This document shows, piece after piece, positions 56,560 through 64,000 of a DNA stretch of 64,000 bases (the first letter of the stretch is position 1; each line of letters begins with the position of its first letter). Below the pieces are notes generated by a model that was not told the origin of the DNA, ran no database searches, and saw nothing but the letters and a program-made list of their open reading frames with translations. Source of the stretch: Calamus simplicifolius (lineage: Eukaryota > Streptophyta > Magnoliopsida > Arecales > Arecaceae). The DNA lies in the NCBI GenBank assembly GCA_900491605.1, contig UESW01004383.1, forward strand, positions 32,465-96,464, written 5' to 3'. The translations under genes were made by a program, and so were the position numbers.

Positions 56560-57425
56560 AACAAAATTGGTCTTCAGTTGCCGGAGCGAATCCGTTCTTC
56601 TGTTGCCGACGCTGGTCGCCGGTCTTAGGTGCCAACGCGGAGTTGGTTTTAGTTGCCGGAACGGATCCGGTCTTTCTGTTGCCGACGCTGGGCGCCGGTC
56701 TTAGGTGCCAACGCGGAGTTGGTAGTGCCGGAGCGGATCCGGTCTTCTGTTGCCGACGCTGGGCGCCGGTCTTAGGTGCCAACGCGGAGTTGGTCTTTAG
56801 TGCCGGAGCGGATCCGGTCTTCTGTTGCCGACGCTGGGCGCCGGTCTTAGGTGCCAACGCGGAGTTGGTCTTTAGCTGCCGGAGCGGATCCGGTCTTTGT
56901 TGCCGACGCTGGGCCGGGTGCTTTGGTCTTTAGCCCGGAGCGGATCCGGTCTTTGTTGCCGACGCTGGGCGCCGGTCTTTGGTGGTCCGCCGGAGCGGAT
57001 CCGGTCTTTGTTGCCGACGCTGGGCGCCGGTCTTTGCCGGGAGCGGAGCGGATCCGGTCTTTGTTGCCGACGCTGGCGCCGGTCTTTGTGGTCTTTAGCG
57101 CCGGAGCGGATCCGGTCTTTGTTGCCGACGCTGGGCGCCGGTCTTTGGTGCCGGAGCGGCCGGAGCGGATCCGGTCTTTGTTGCCGACGCTGGGCGCCGG
57201 TCTTTGGTGGTCCGGGAGCGGATCCGGTCTTTGTTGCCGACGCTGGGCGCCGGTCTTTGGTGGTCCGCCGGAGCGGATCCGGTCTTTGTTGCCGACGCTG
57301 GGCGCCGGTCTTTGGTGCCGGGAGCGGATCCGGTCTTTGTTGCCGACGCTGGGCGCCGGTCTTTGGTGGTCCGCCGGAGCGGATCCGGTCTTTGTTGCCG
57401 ACGCTGGGCGCCGGTCTTTGGCTAA
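56560..57425. repeat. Minisatellite with core gccgacgctgggcgccggtctt, about 14 units
   Basis: It lies between the stops of integrase and the antisense gene. The first four or five units are about 74 bp (gttgccgacgctgg...gccaacgcggagttggt) and the later ones about 52-58 bp (ggagcggatccggtctttgttgccgacgctgg). Open frames of 182-210 codons through the array, on both strands, arise from the repeat and are not counted as genes. Confidence 0.95.
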
Positions 57426-57496
57426 ACATACTCATTATAAAATAACAAGTCTATTATTCATGCATCAGACAAATTCAAGTTAATGACGATAGAATT

Positions 57497-58600
57497 CTAT
57501 TGATAGTACCGTCGTAAATTGTCGGCATTCCAAGTTCGAGGAAGCAGCTTCCCGTCCAGTTCTTCGACTTTATATGCTCCATGGTGGAGTGCCTCTTTGA
57601 CACGGTATGGTCCTTCCCATTTTGGTGCCAGCTTGCCCCCCTCCGTTGGCTTTGATACCTCAGCTCTTCGTAGGACCAAATCTCCAGGCCGGAACGTCTT
57701 GGGCCGTACCCGGGAGTTGTAGTGTTTGGCCACTCGTTGACGGAATGCTGCCATCCGAAGATGCGCTTGATCTCGCAATTCTTCCACCAAATCCAGATTG
57801 GCCCTCAGCTGGTTGGAGTTGTTTTCTTCGTGGTATAACTCCGTTCGGGGACTGGGAGTTCCTATTTCCACGGGAATGACCGCCTCGGTCCCAAAGACCA
57901 GGCTGAAGGGAGTTTCCCCTGTGGGTGCTCGCGGCGTCGTGTGGTAGGCCCATAACACACTAGAAAGCTCTTCTACCCAGCGCCCTTTATAGCTATCCAG
58001 TCGAGTCCTGAGCCCTTGGAGGATGATGCGATTAGTTACCTCGGCTGCGCCGTTGGTTTGGGGATGTCCCACCGAGGTGAATCGGTGACGGATGCCCAGG
58101 CCCTCGCAGAACTCCCGGAAGGCCGCGTTATCAAACTGTCGGCCATTGTCTGTAACTAGGGTGTGTGGCAGCCCGAACCGGCACACCACGGATCTCCAAA
58201 AGAAAGCCCTTACTTTAGCTTCTGTGATTTTGGCGAGAGCTTCTGCCTCGATCCATTTAGTAAAATGATCGACGGCTACAACTAGGAACTTACGCTGTCC
58301 GGAGGCAGGTGGGAAGGGTCCCAGGATGTCCATGCCCCATTGCGCGAAGGGCCATGGTGCAGTCAGAGGGGCTAGCTGAGACGCGGGTTGATGTTGGATG
58401 TTGGCGTGACGCTGGCAGCTGTCACACCTTTTTACCAGTTCAGATGCGTCTTCTTTCATTGTCAGCCAGTAATACCCTTGACGTAGAGCTTTATGCAAGA
58501 GCCCTGCCCCCCAGATGGCTTCCACATATCCCCTCGTGTATCTCTCGCAAAATATAATTGGCGTCGGTAGGACCGACGCACCTGAGGATAGGGTATGAGA
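57497..58600 (-). CDS. Element B integrase (C-terminal part of pol)
   Basis: Integrase inserts the retroelement cDNA into the genome. The zinc-binding region (HKALRQGYYW, CDSCQRHA), the catalytic D-D-E (GMDILGPF, LVTDNGRQFD, NGAAEVTNR) and a C-terminal region (RPGDLVLRRAE, LAPKWEGPYRV) are all present and open down to the stop at 57497-57499. The frame is separated from the upstream pol frame (58491-61604) by one missing base near 58495, where the upstream frame ends after GRALA. Read-through would otherwise be continuous. Sequence before about 58550 in this frame is out-of-frame shadow. Confidence 0.9.
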   Translation of the reverse strand, partial: SHTLSSGASVLPTPIIFCERYTRGYVEAIWGAGLLHKALRQGYYWLTMKEDASELVKRCDSCQRHANIQHQPASQLAPLTAPWPFAQWGMDILGPFPPASGQRKFLVVAVDHFTKWIEAEALAKITEAKVRAFFWRSVVCRFGLPHTLVTDNGRQFDNAAFREFCEGLGIRHRFTSVGHPQTNGAAEVTNRIILQGLRTRLDSYKGRWVEELSSVLWAYHTTPRAPTGETPFSLVFGTEAVIPVEIGTPSPRTELYHEENNSNQLRANLDLVEELRDQAHLRMAAFRQRVAKHYNSRVRPKTFRPGDLVLRRAEVSKPTEGGKLAPKWEGPYRVKEALHHGAYKVEELDGKLLPRTWNADNLRRYYQ

Positions 58601-61600
58601 ATGACCTTCGATAGAGCCTCCCCTCCATGATGAAAAACTTCGGGACCCGTTTCTTAAGCTTTCTGGCTTCGGCAGGGTCTTCGGGGAGGATACCTTCGGT
58701 AATGTATTGAACATAGGCATCCATCCAGGAAGGCTCCTGCTCCACTGGTAAAGTTTCTACTGGTGCATCAATGCTTGGGGCTTCTAGGTGCTCCACGTAA
58801 GCTTTTCCCAGCATCCCATCGACTGAGGTAGCGAGGTGGGATAGGGCGTCAGCTCTAGCATTCTCTTGTCGAGGAATGTAGCTAATGCTGAAGTGAGTGA
58901 ACGAAGAAGTCATCGAGAACACCGCGTCCAAGTAACGGGCCATTATGGGATCTTTTGCCTCGTACTCCTTGGTGATCTGGCCAGCAACCAATTGGGAGTC
59001 AGTAAAAGCTCTAAGGCTTTTCACCCCAAGTTCCCGAGCCAGTCTTACTCCGGATAACAAAGCCTCATATTCCGCCTGGTTGTTAGTGGCCGGGAAGAGG
59101 AAACGAAGTGCACACTCAGTAACCACCCCATCTGAGTTAGCCAAGATGAGGCCTGCTCCACTCCCTTGAGAGTTTGATGCCCCATCTACGTGCAGGACCC
59201 ACTCCTCGTCACCAGCTTCCAGGGGTTGAGTGTCCGTCGGAAGTTCTTTGGATAATTCTGCTCCCCAAGTGCATTCGACCAAGAAATCTGCCAAGACTTG
59301 AGACTTCATGGCCGAACGGGGGCGGAAAGATAAATCGAACTCCCCCAGCTTGAGAGCCCACCTGGCCAACCGGCCAGAAGTGTCCGGGCGAGCTAGAATT
59401 GTCTTCAGAGGCTGGTCGGTGATTACTGCGATCGGGTGGGCTTGGAAGTATGGCCGCAGACGTTGGGCCGACACGATTAACGCAAAGATGATCTTTTCCA
59501 TGTTTGAGTATCGAGTCTCAGCATCATGAAGTACCTTACTCGTATAGTATACTGGTCTTTGTGTGCCATCAGCGTCCATACGGATTAGCACGGAGCTAAC
59601 GGCCTCAGGAGAGGCTGCAAGGTATAGAAGGAGCTCCTCTCCGTCCGTCGGCTTGGCTAGCAGTGGCGGGGTGGATAGGAACGTCTTTAACCCTTCGAAC
59701 GCCTCCTGGCATTCTTTGGTCCATTCGAACTTATTGATTCTGCGAAGCGCCTTGAAGAAGGGCAAACACCTTTCCGCGGACTTGGATAGGAAGCGGCTTA
59801 AGGCAGCTATTCTTCCTGTCAGGCGTTGTACTTCCTTCTTGTTGGCGGGAGGCCTCATGTCCAAGATAGCTTGGACTTTGTCTGGGTTAGCTTCAATTCC
59901 TCTCCGGGTTACCATAAAACCCAAGAACTTCCCAGCTGTTACTCCGAATGCACACTTGCGGGGGTTCAGCTTCATCTGATATCGACGAAGATTGTCAAAG
60001 GTTTCTGCCAAATCCGTGATGTGGTCAATGGCACGAACGCTTTTTGTCAGCATGTCATCCACATACACCTCCATATTACGCCCTATTTGTCCTTCAAAGA
60101 CTTTGTTCATCAACCTTTGGTAAGTAGCCCCCGCATTTTTTAACCCGAAAGGCATCACCTTGTAGCAATATAGACCCTTTTCGGTTATGAAGGAAGTAGC
60201 TTCCTCATCCTCCGGGTTCATCCGGATCTGGTTATACCCGGAGAAAGCATCCATGAAACTAAGGACCTCGTGGCCGGATGTAGCATCCACCAATTGATCG
60301 ATTCGAGGTAGCGGAAAGCTGTCTTTGGGGCACGCCTTGTTGAGGTCAGTGAAATCCACACACATTCTCCAGCTCCCGTTGGCCTTGCGGACTAAGACTA
60401 CATTAGCTAGCCATTCAGGGTAGTGGACTTCCCGAATGTGGTCCGCAGCTATGAGCTTGCGGATTTCCTCGTCGATGGCTTTCTGTCTGTCCGGAGCGAA
60501 GTTTCTCTTCTTCTGTCGGATTGGCCGACACTCTGGCTGGAGGTTAAGCCGATGGGTGATTACTTCTTCAGGGACGCCTGGCATATCGGAGGAAGACCAT
60601 GCGAAGACGTCAACGTTGGCGCGTAGAAATGCGAGGAGTTGACTACGTGCCTCCTCCGGGAGTGATGCCCCCAGTTGAACAGTCCTTGCCGGGTTATCGT
60701 CCAAGGGGAAGGATAGAAGGTGCTCCGCCGGCTCTCCCCTTCTTCCCAACTCCCTAGGATCGAGCGACCCAGGGGCTGTTGTTGACTCTGCGTTCAGCGG
60801 ACTGGGTGACAGATGATAACAGGGCAGAAGTGGGCTTTGCTCCCCCTTCATTTCTCCGATCCCTTCGTTGGTAGGGAACCTTACTAGCAGTCTCTTGGTG
60901 GAGATCACAGCATCCAGCAGGTTCAGCCCCGGTCTTCCCAGGATGGCGTTATAGGCCAGCGGGACCCGGACCACCAGGAAATTTATGACAACTGTACTCT
61001 GACATGGAGGAGTTCCAGCCGTGACCGGGAGAGCAATTTCGCCTTCGACGTTCACTGAGTCTCCCGTGAAGCCCATTAGTGGTGTGGCCACGGGTCGAAG
61101 CAAGGACCTTGATAAATTCATTCGAACAAAAGCCTCATAACTCAAGACATCCACAGAGCTCCCACTATCAATTAAAATTCTTTTTACAGGGTGTTTAGCT
61201 ATAGTCATAGAAACCACGACGCTGTCGTCGTGTTTGTTAACTACCCCGTCTAGATCCTTTCCGAAAAAAGGTATTACAGAGTCCATTCCCTCGCGCGGCC
61301 TTTTCGAACCACCATCCGTTCCCCAAGAGACCATAGCTATGGTTTTTTCAGTCGGGGCATTATCCACGCCAGCCGTACGACCTGTGGGCGCCATGGGGCC
61401 CACCGCGGGGAGATTCCCCCTTCGAACAAACTTGCCCAGGTGGCCCTGCTGAACCAGCTCCTCAATGGCCCTTTTCAAATTGCGGCAGTCTTCGGTGTCG
61501 TGGCCATAGTCCCGATGGTACCGGCAGTAGAACTCCTTGTTACGAGTGCTTCCGGGCTTCAAGGGAGCCGGACGCTTGAAGTATGGTTCTTCCTCGATCT

Positions 61601-61604
61601 CCAA
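58491..61604 (-). CDS. Element B pol: protease, RT, gypsy RNase H and second (archaeal-type) RNase H
   Basis: A single open frame of 1037 codons. In order: the CHHC zinc knuckle of gag (FYCRYHRDYGHDTEDC), protease (LIDSGSSVDVL near 61170), RT (DFTDLNKACPKDSFPLPR, FMDAFSGYNQI, KVMPFGLKNAGATY, catalytic YVDDM near 60060), connection and gypsy RNase H (PVYYTSKVLHDAETRYS, FALIVSAQRLRPYF), then the Tat-specific second RNase H (HVDGASNSQGSGAGLIL, TNNQAEYEALLSG, AFTDSQLVAGQ). All catalytic residues checked are present. In element A the gag capsid part runs in frame into the knuckle. Here one base is missing near 61618, so gag (61559-62986) and this frame overlap instead. Confidence 0.93.
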   Translation of the reverse strand: MEIEEEPYFKRPAPLKPGSTRNKEFYCRYHRDYGHDTEDCRNLKRAIEELVQQGHLGKFVRRGNLPAVGPMAPTGRTAGVDNAPTEKTIAMVSWGTDGGSKRPREGMDSVIPFFGKDLDGVVNKHDDSVVVSMTIAKHPVKRILIDSGSSVDVLSYEAFVRMNLSRSLLRPVATPLMGFTGDSVNVEGEIALPVTAGTPPCQSTVVINFLVVRVPLAYNAILGRPGLNLLDAVISTKRLLVRFPTNEGIGEMKGEQSPLLPCYHLSPSPLNAESTTAPGSLDPRELGRRGEPAEHLLSFPLDDNPARTVQLGASLPEEARSQLLAFLRANVDVFAWSSSDMPGVPEEVITHRLNLQPECRPIRQKKRNFAPDRQKAIDEEIRKLIAADHIREVHYPEWLANVVLVRKANGSWRMCVDFTDLNKACPKDSFPLPRIDQLVDATSGHEVLSFMDAFSGYNQIRMNPEDEEATSFITEKGLYCYKVMPFGLKNAGATYQRLMNKVFEGQIGRNMEVYVDDMLTKSVRAIDHITDLAETFDNLRRYQMKLNPRKCAFGVTAGKFLGFMVTRRGIEANPDKVQAILDMRPPANKKEVQRLTGRIAALSRFLSKSAERCLPFFKALRRINKFEWTKECQEAFEGLKTFLSTPPLLAKPTDGEELLLYLAASPEAVSSVLIRMDADGTQRPVYYTSKVLHDAETRYSNMEKIIFALIVSAQRLRPYFQAHPIAVITDQPLKTILARPDTSGRLARWALKLGEFDLSFRPRSAMKSQVLADFLVECTWGAELSKELPTDTQPLEAGDEEWVLHVDGASNSQGSGAGLILANSDGVVTECALRFLFPATNNQAEYEALLSGVRLARELGVKSLRAFTDSQLVAGQITKEYEAKDPIMARYLDAVFSMTSSFTHFSISYIPRQENARADALSHLATSVDGMLGKAYVEHLEAPSIDAPVETLPVEQEPSWMDAYVQYITEGILPEDPAEARKLKKRVPKFFIMEGRLYRRSFSYPILRCVGPTDANYILREIHEGICGSHLGGRALA

Positions 61605-62986
61605 TAGGATGTGGGATATGGGGCCATGAGGGGAGTGAACTGCTCCTTAGGAATCAGCGTTTGTGGCCGGCGATCCGAGCGTCGTGGAGGCTCGGACTTC
61701 CTAGGTTGTGCACCAGCGCGGTCAGGAGGTTGTGGTTTGTTACTGGAGTTCTTGTCGACGTCTCTCCGGGAAGAATCCGCCTCGTCAGCGCGGATGTATT
61801 TCTGTGCCCGGCTCAGAAGCTCGGCGTAGGAACGCGGAGGCTTCTTATCCAGAGAGTAGGCGAATCTGGACGGGCGAAGTCCTCTCTTTAGGGCCAAGGT
61901 GGCAACAGAGTCCTCCAGGTTGTATACTTCCAGCGCTGCTTCTTTAAATCGAGCGACGAAATCCTTTAAGGTCTCGCCACTTTTCTGCTGGACAGCAAAG
62001 AGGCTATCGGCAACTCGCGGGATCTTTCGACAGGCGTCAAAATGAGCCAGGAATGACCGCTCAAGTTGCCGAAAGGAGTTGATGCTGCGTGGAAGTAAAC
62101 GGGAGTACCACGCGCGTGCCGCCTTACGGAGCGTCGCTGGGAAGGCGACGCATAATAAGGAATCCGTCGCTCCCTGGACCTGCATGAGGACTTTGTAACT
62201 TTCGAGATGGTCCATGGGGTCCGTCGTTCCATCATAGGGATCCAATTGAGGGAGACGGAACCGGGGAGGGATCGGTTCCTCCATGATATGGCGAGAAAGC
62301 GGGGGGCGGCGTTCATACTCCGCTGCATAGGGATCGGCGATCCGTCGGCTGAGTTCGTCCAACCGCCGATGGTATTCGTCAAGCCTCTGCTCGGCCCGCC
62401 GAGTGGTTTTCCGGGGAGCGTTACTTCGGGATGAGTCGGAAGAAGAAGATCGCCGGCACGAAGAATGTGCCCGCTTGGACTCCTTTTCTTCTGGTCGGTG
62501 GTGGGGACGACTGGAGCGACGGAAGGAAGACTGTCGTCGCTTCGGGGTCCCTTGGGAAGAATCGGAGGAAGAAAGTCGACGTCGCAGAGAAGGTGCCCGC
62601 TTGGACTCCTTTCCTTCCGGTCGATGGCGGGGACGACCGGAGCGACGGGAAGGAGACCGTCGTCGCTTCGAGGTCCCTTGACGATGAGGTTCGGGGGGTG
62701 AGCGGTGAGAGACCTCAAGCGGGGTCCCTCCTTGATGAGACTGCACTGTTGCTCGCACCCCTTCACCCATGCCAGGGGGTTGAGTTGCAGCAGTCACATA
62801 GCGCTCTTGCAGACCCCGGACCATCGTCGTCAGATCCTGGACCTGATGGGCTAGGTTATCAAGCCGGTCAGGTTGGCTCGTCGGTGCAGGGGGTGGAGCA
62901 TGAGGGTTGGCCTCCGAATGCTCCACTCGCGGGATATGACCGGCTGCCTGGCTAGATGAAGCCTCTTGTGCTCGCGTGGTCACCAT
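61559..62986 (-). CDS. Element B gag
   Basis: It starts at ATG 62986 (MVTTRAQEASSSQ), 63 nt after the primer site. An Arg/Ser-rich linker (about codons 125-210) contains a duplicated block of about 41 residues (KRRRSPSRRSGRPRHRPEGK and KRRQSSFRRSSRPHHRPEEK). The capsid-type gag domain follows: ATLRKAARAWYSRL, FLAHFDACRKIPRVA, ETLKDFVARFKEAALEV, ATLALKRGLRPSRFAYSL. The frame is diverted by a one-base deletion near 61618 (ccccatatccc where element A has ccccaatatccc) and ends at 61559, so the zinc knuckle is encoded in the pol frame. Gag forms particles and packages RNA. Confidence 0.92.
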   Translation of the reverse strand: MVTTRAQEASSSQAAGHIPRVEHSEANPHAPPPAPTSQPDRLDNLAHQVQDLTTMVRGLQERYVTAATQPPGMGEGVRATVQSHQGGTPLEVSHRSPPEPHRQGTSKRRRSPSRRSGRPRHRPEGKESKRAPSLRRRLSSSDSSQGTPKRRQSSFRRSSRPHHRPEEKESKRAHSSCRRSSSSDSSRSNAPRKTTRRAEQRLDEYHRRLDELSRRIADPYAAEYERRPPLSRHIMEEPIPPRFRLPQLDPYDGTTDPMDHLESYKVLMQVQGATDSLLCVAFPATLRKAARAWYSRLLPRSINSFRQLERSFLAHFDACRKIPRVADSLFAVQQKSGETLKDFVARFKEAALEVYNLEDSVATLALKRGLRPSRFAYSLDKKPPRSYAELLSRAQKYIRADEADSSRRDVDKNSSNKPQPPDRAGAQPRKSEPPRRSDRRPQTLIPKEQFTPLMAPYPTSYWRSRKNHTSSVRLP

Positions 62987-63048
62987 CGCTTCCTTTGCAA
63001 AATTGGAGGGACTTCAGAGGGAACTTTCGACTTGATGCCCCCCCCCCC

Positions 63049-63067
63049 CCCCCTACCTGGCGCGCCA
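63049..63067 (-). other. Primer-binding site, tRNA-Arg (element B)
   Basis: The minus-strand TGGCGCGCCAGGTAGGGGG, 3 nt inside the 5' LTR, is complementary to the 3' end of plant tRNA-Arg (CCU/UCU type). It overlaps a 16-base C run (63038-63053), which may be error-prone in assembly. Confidence 0.88.
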
Positions 63068-63070
63068 ATC

Positions 63071-64000
63071 TGTTGCGGCCGAATCACGTATGGGGAACGT
63101 CGGGCAGTTTAGGATCACCGTGCGCAGAGAGGTCACCGTCTTCCTCCGAGAGCCTGCAAAAAGTCCCGGGCCGGTGGTTCCGGCGGGGACCCTCCGACGC
63201 TCCAAGTTAGTGAGTCGTCCAACAGGAATATTCTTCTATTGAATTGTATAGGAGTTTTAAGAGAGAGTCCCCTTGCCTGGAGCTCGGGTTCTCTCTTTAT
63301 ACCTGTTGGGAAATCCCGTATACTTTGGTCAGTTGGAACGGTCGAATCCGCTTCGTCGAACGGTAAGCGGTTGGACTGTTGCGGGATAGGGGGCCGCTTA
63401 TAGCGGCAACTGCTGATCAGGCCGGCACTTGCCCGTGATCTTGGTAACCGGGCTGTTCGGCAACAAACCCTAGATCGCGGGGTTTGTTGCCTAAGACTAA
63501 TCCTCGTATGATGGCTGACAATGAGGGCTCAGGCTGAGTGGCGGCGCTAGAGGTCGAAGCCGAAACCTCAGGATTGGGACTCACGAAGGCCGACGCTGAG
63601 GCTGGCCTTGAGGACTAGTGTGAGGGTGACGCTGGAGGCCGACGCTGGTGGCCCGCTCTGAGGACCGACGCCAGCTACAGGTGTTAACATAGTTGGTCTT
63701 TGATGCTGAAGCTGGAGGCCGACGCTAGTGGTCAACTCTGGAGACTGACGCTGGAGGCCGACGCTGGAGGCCGACGCGAGTGGTCAGTTTTGGAGACTGA
63801 CGCTGGGGGCCGACGCTGGTGGCCGACGCTGGGGCCGACGCTGGGCCGACGCTGGGCCGACGCTGGGGGACGCTGGTGGCCGACGCTGGAGGCTGACGCT
63901 GGTGGCCGACGCTGGTGGCCCTGGGTTTTATTGTCACATCATTGCTTTCGAAGGTTGTGCCCGAGATAATATCACCCCAGGGAAACCGCCATCCGTATCA
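63071..64000 (-). repeat. Element B 5' LTR
   Basis: 930 bp, complete, ending (plus strand) at the final base with the same ccgccatccgtatca as the 3' LTR. The TATA box (rc of ctttatac) is at about 63295-63302, and the minisatellite at 63631-63925. The part from 63071 to about 63290 differs strongly from the other LTR, while the rest is nearly identical. Confidence 0.93.

Larger units (their letters stand above)
52637..64000 (-). mobile_element. Element B: Ty3/gypsy, Tat lineage, nearly intact (11.36 kb)
   Basis: LTRs lie at 52637-53575 (3' LTR) and 63071-64000 (5' LTR). Read on the minus strand they start TGATACGG and end GGCCGCAACA. The order on the minus strand is 5' LTR, primer site, gag (62986), protease-RT-RNase H-second RNase H (61604-58491), integrase (to 57497), a minisatellite, then a convergent plus-strand gene (54006-56358), purine tract and 3' LTR. 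Only single-base shifts interrupt gag-pol. The element is the more complete relative of element A and defines what A has lost. Its right end coincides with the window end, so the target duplication cannot be checked. Confidence 0.95.

Noticed and set aside
56851..57483. Long open frames (182-210 codons) in three frames on both strands
   Set aside because: They run through the minisatellite; the unit lacks stop codons, so the frames are period artefacts with Arg/Ser/Gly/Leu-rich repeats.
1..64000. tRNA and rRNA genes
   Set aside because: I scanned for the GGTTCGAATCC-type T-arm and acceptor pairing and for rRNA blocks; nothing convincing was found. Only the tRNA-complementary primer sites of the retroelements are present.

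Overview
This is a plant nuclear window. The host genes have spliceosomal GT-AG introns, a land-plant-type glycerol-3-phosphate acyltransferase and an F-box/DUF295 gene relic, and the rest is typical plant transposons (Ty1/copia, Ty3/gypsy Tat lineage, LINE, hAT, CACTA). The style of the coding sequence and repeats suggests a monocot, possibly a palm, but that is an inference. More than 40 kb of the 64 kb is transposon-derived.

Left part. Bases 1-492 are the 3' part of a gypsy LTR. Bases 1097-2725 (+) hold five exons of the KEOPS-complex subunit CGI121/TPRKB; its first exon is not in the window. A decayed LINE on the minus strand (about 9345 down to 3641) carries ORF1, endonuclease, reverse transcriptase, zinc-binding domain and RNase H. 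A 122-bp tandem duplication abuts 'element A' (10000-17569, +), a Tat-lineage gypsy element with both LTRs, a tRNA-Arg primer site, decayed gag-pol, no integrase, and a broken antisense ORF.

Centre. The only clearly intact and complete host gene is a two-exon GPAT (20862-23588, +, 504 residues) in about 11 kb of mostly unassigned AT-rich sequence. It is followed by a truncated hAT element (28176-30683), a CACTA end (30684-30857), a pseudogenised CAMTA5/6-like gene fragment on the minus strand (30870-32640), and a CACTA-like element (32694-35907) that is mostly a ~230-bp tandem array whose last units are inverted.

Right part. A SIRE-like copia element (LTRs 36559-38287 and 45461-47189, both 1729 bp) is preceded by a second copy of its own 3' internal end, so it is the remainder of a tandem arrangement. 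Its LTRs and one internal site carry clusters of a 12-bp palindrome. Then come a copia LTR remnant, an F-box/DUF295 pseudogene (49410-50621) and 'element B' (52637-64000, minus strand). Element B is a Tat-lineage gypsy of 11.36 kb whose 5' LTR ends exactly at the last base of the window. Its gag-pol is broken only by single-base shifts. It also carries a convergent antisense gene with at least two introns, and minisatellites built on one shared core motif.

How the parts relate. The host genes look unrelated to each other: tRNA modification, cutin/lipid synthesis, a signalling-factor fragment and an F-box relic. The most unusual content is in the retroelements: the spliced antisense gene kept in two Tat elements, the repeated core motif in element B, the palindrome clusters of the copia element, and the mosaic divergence between the LTRs of element B.
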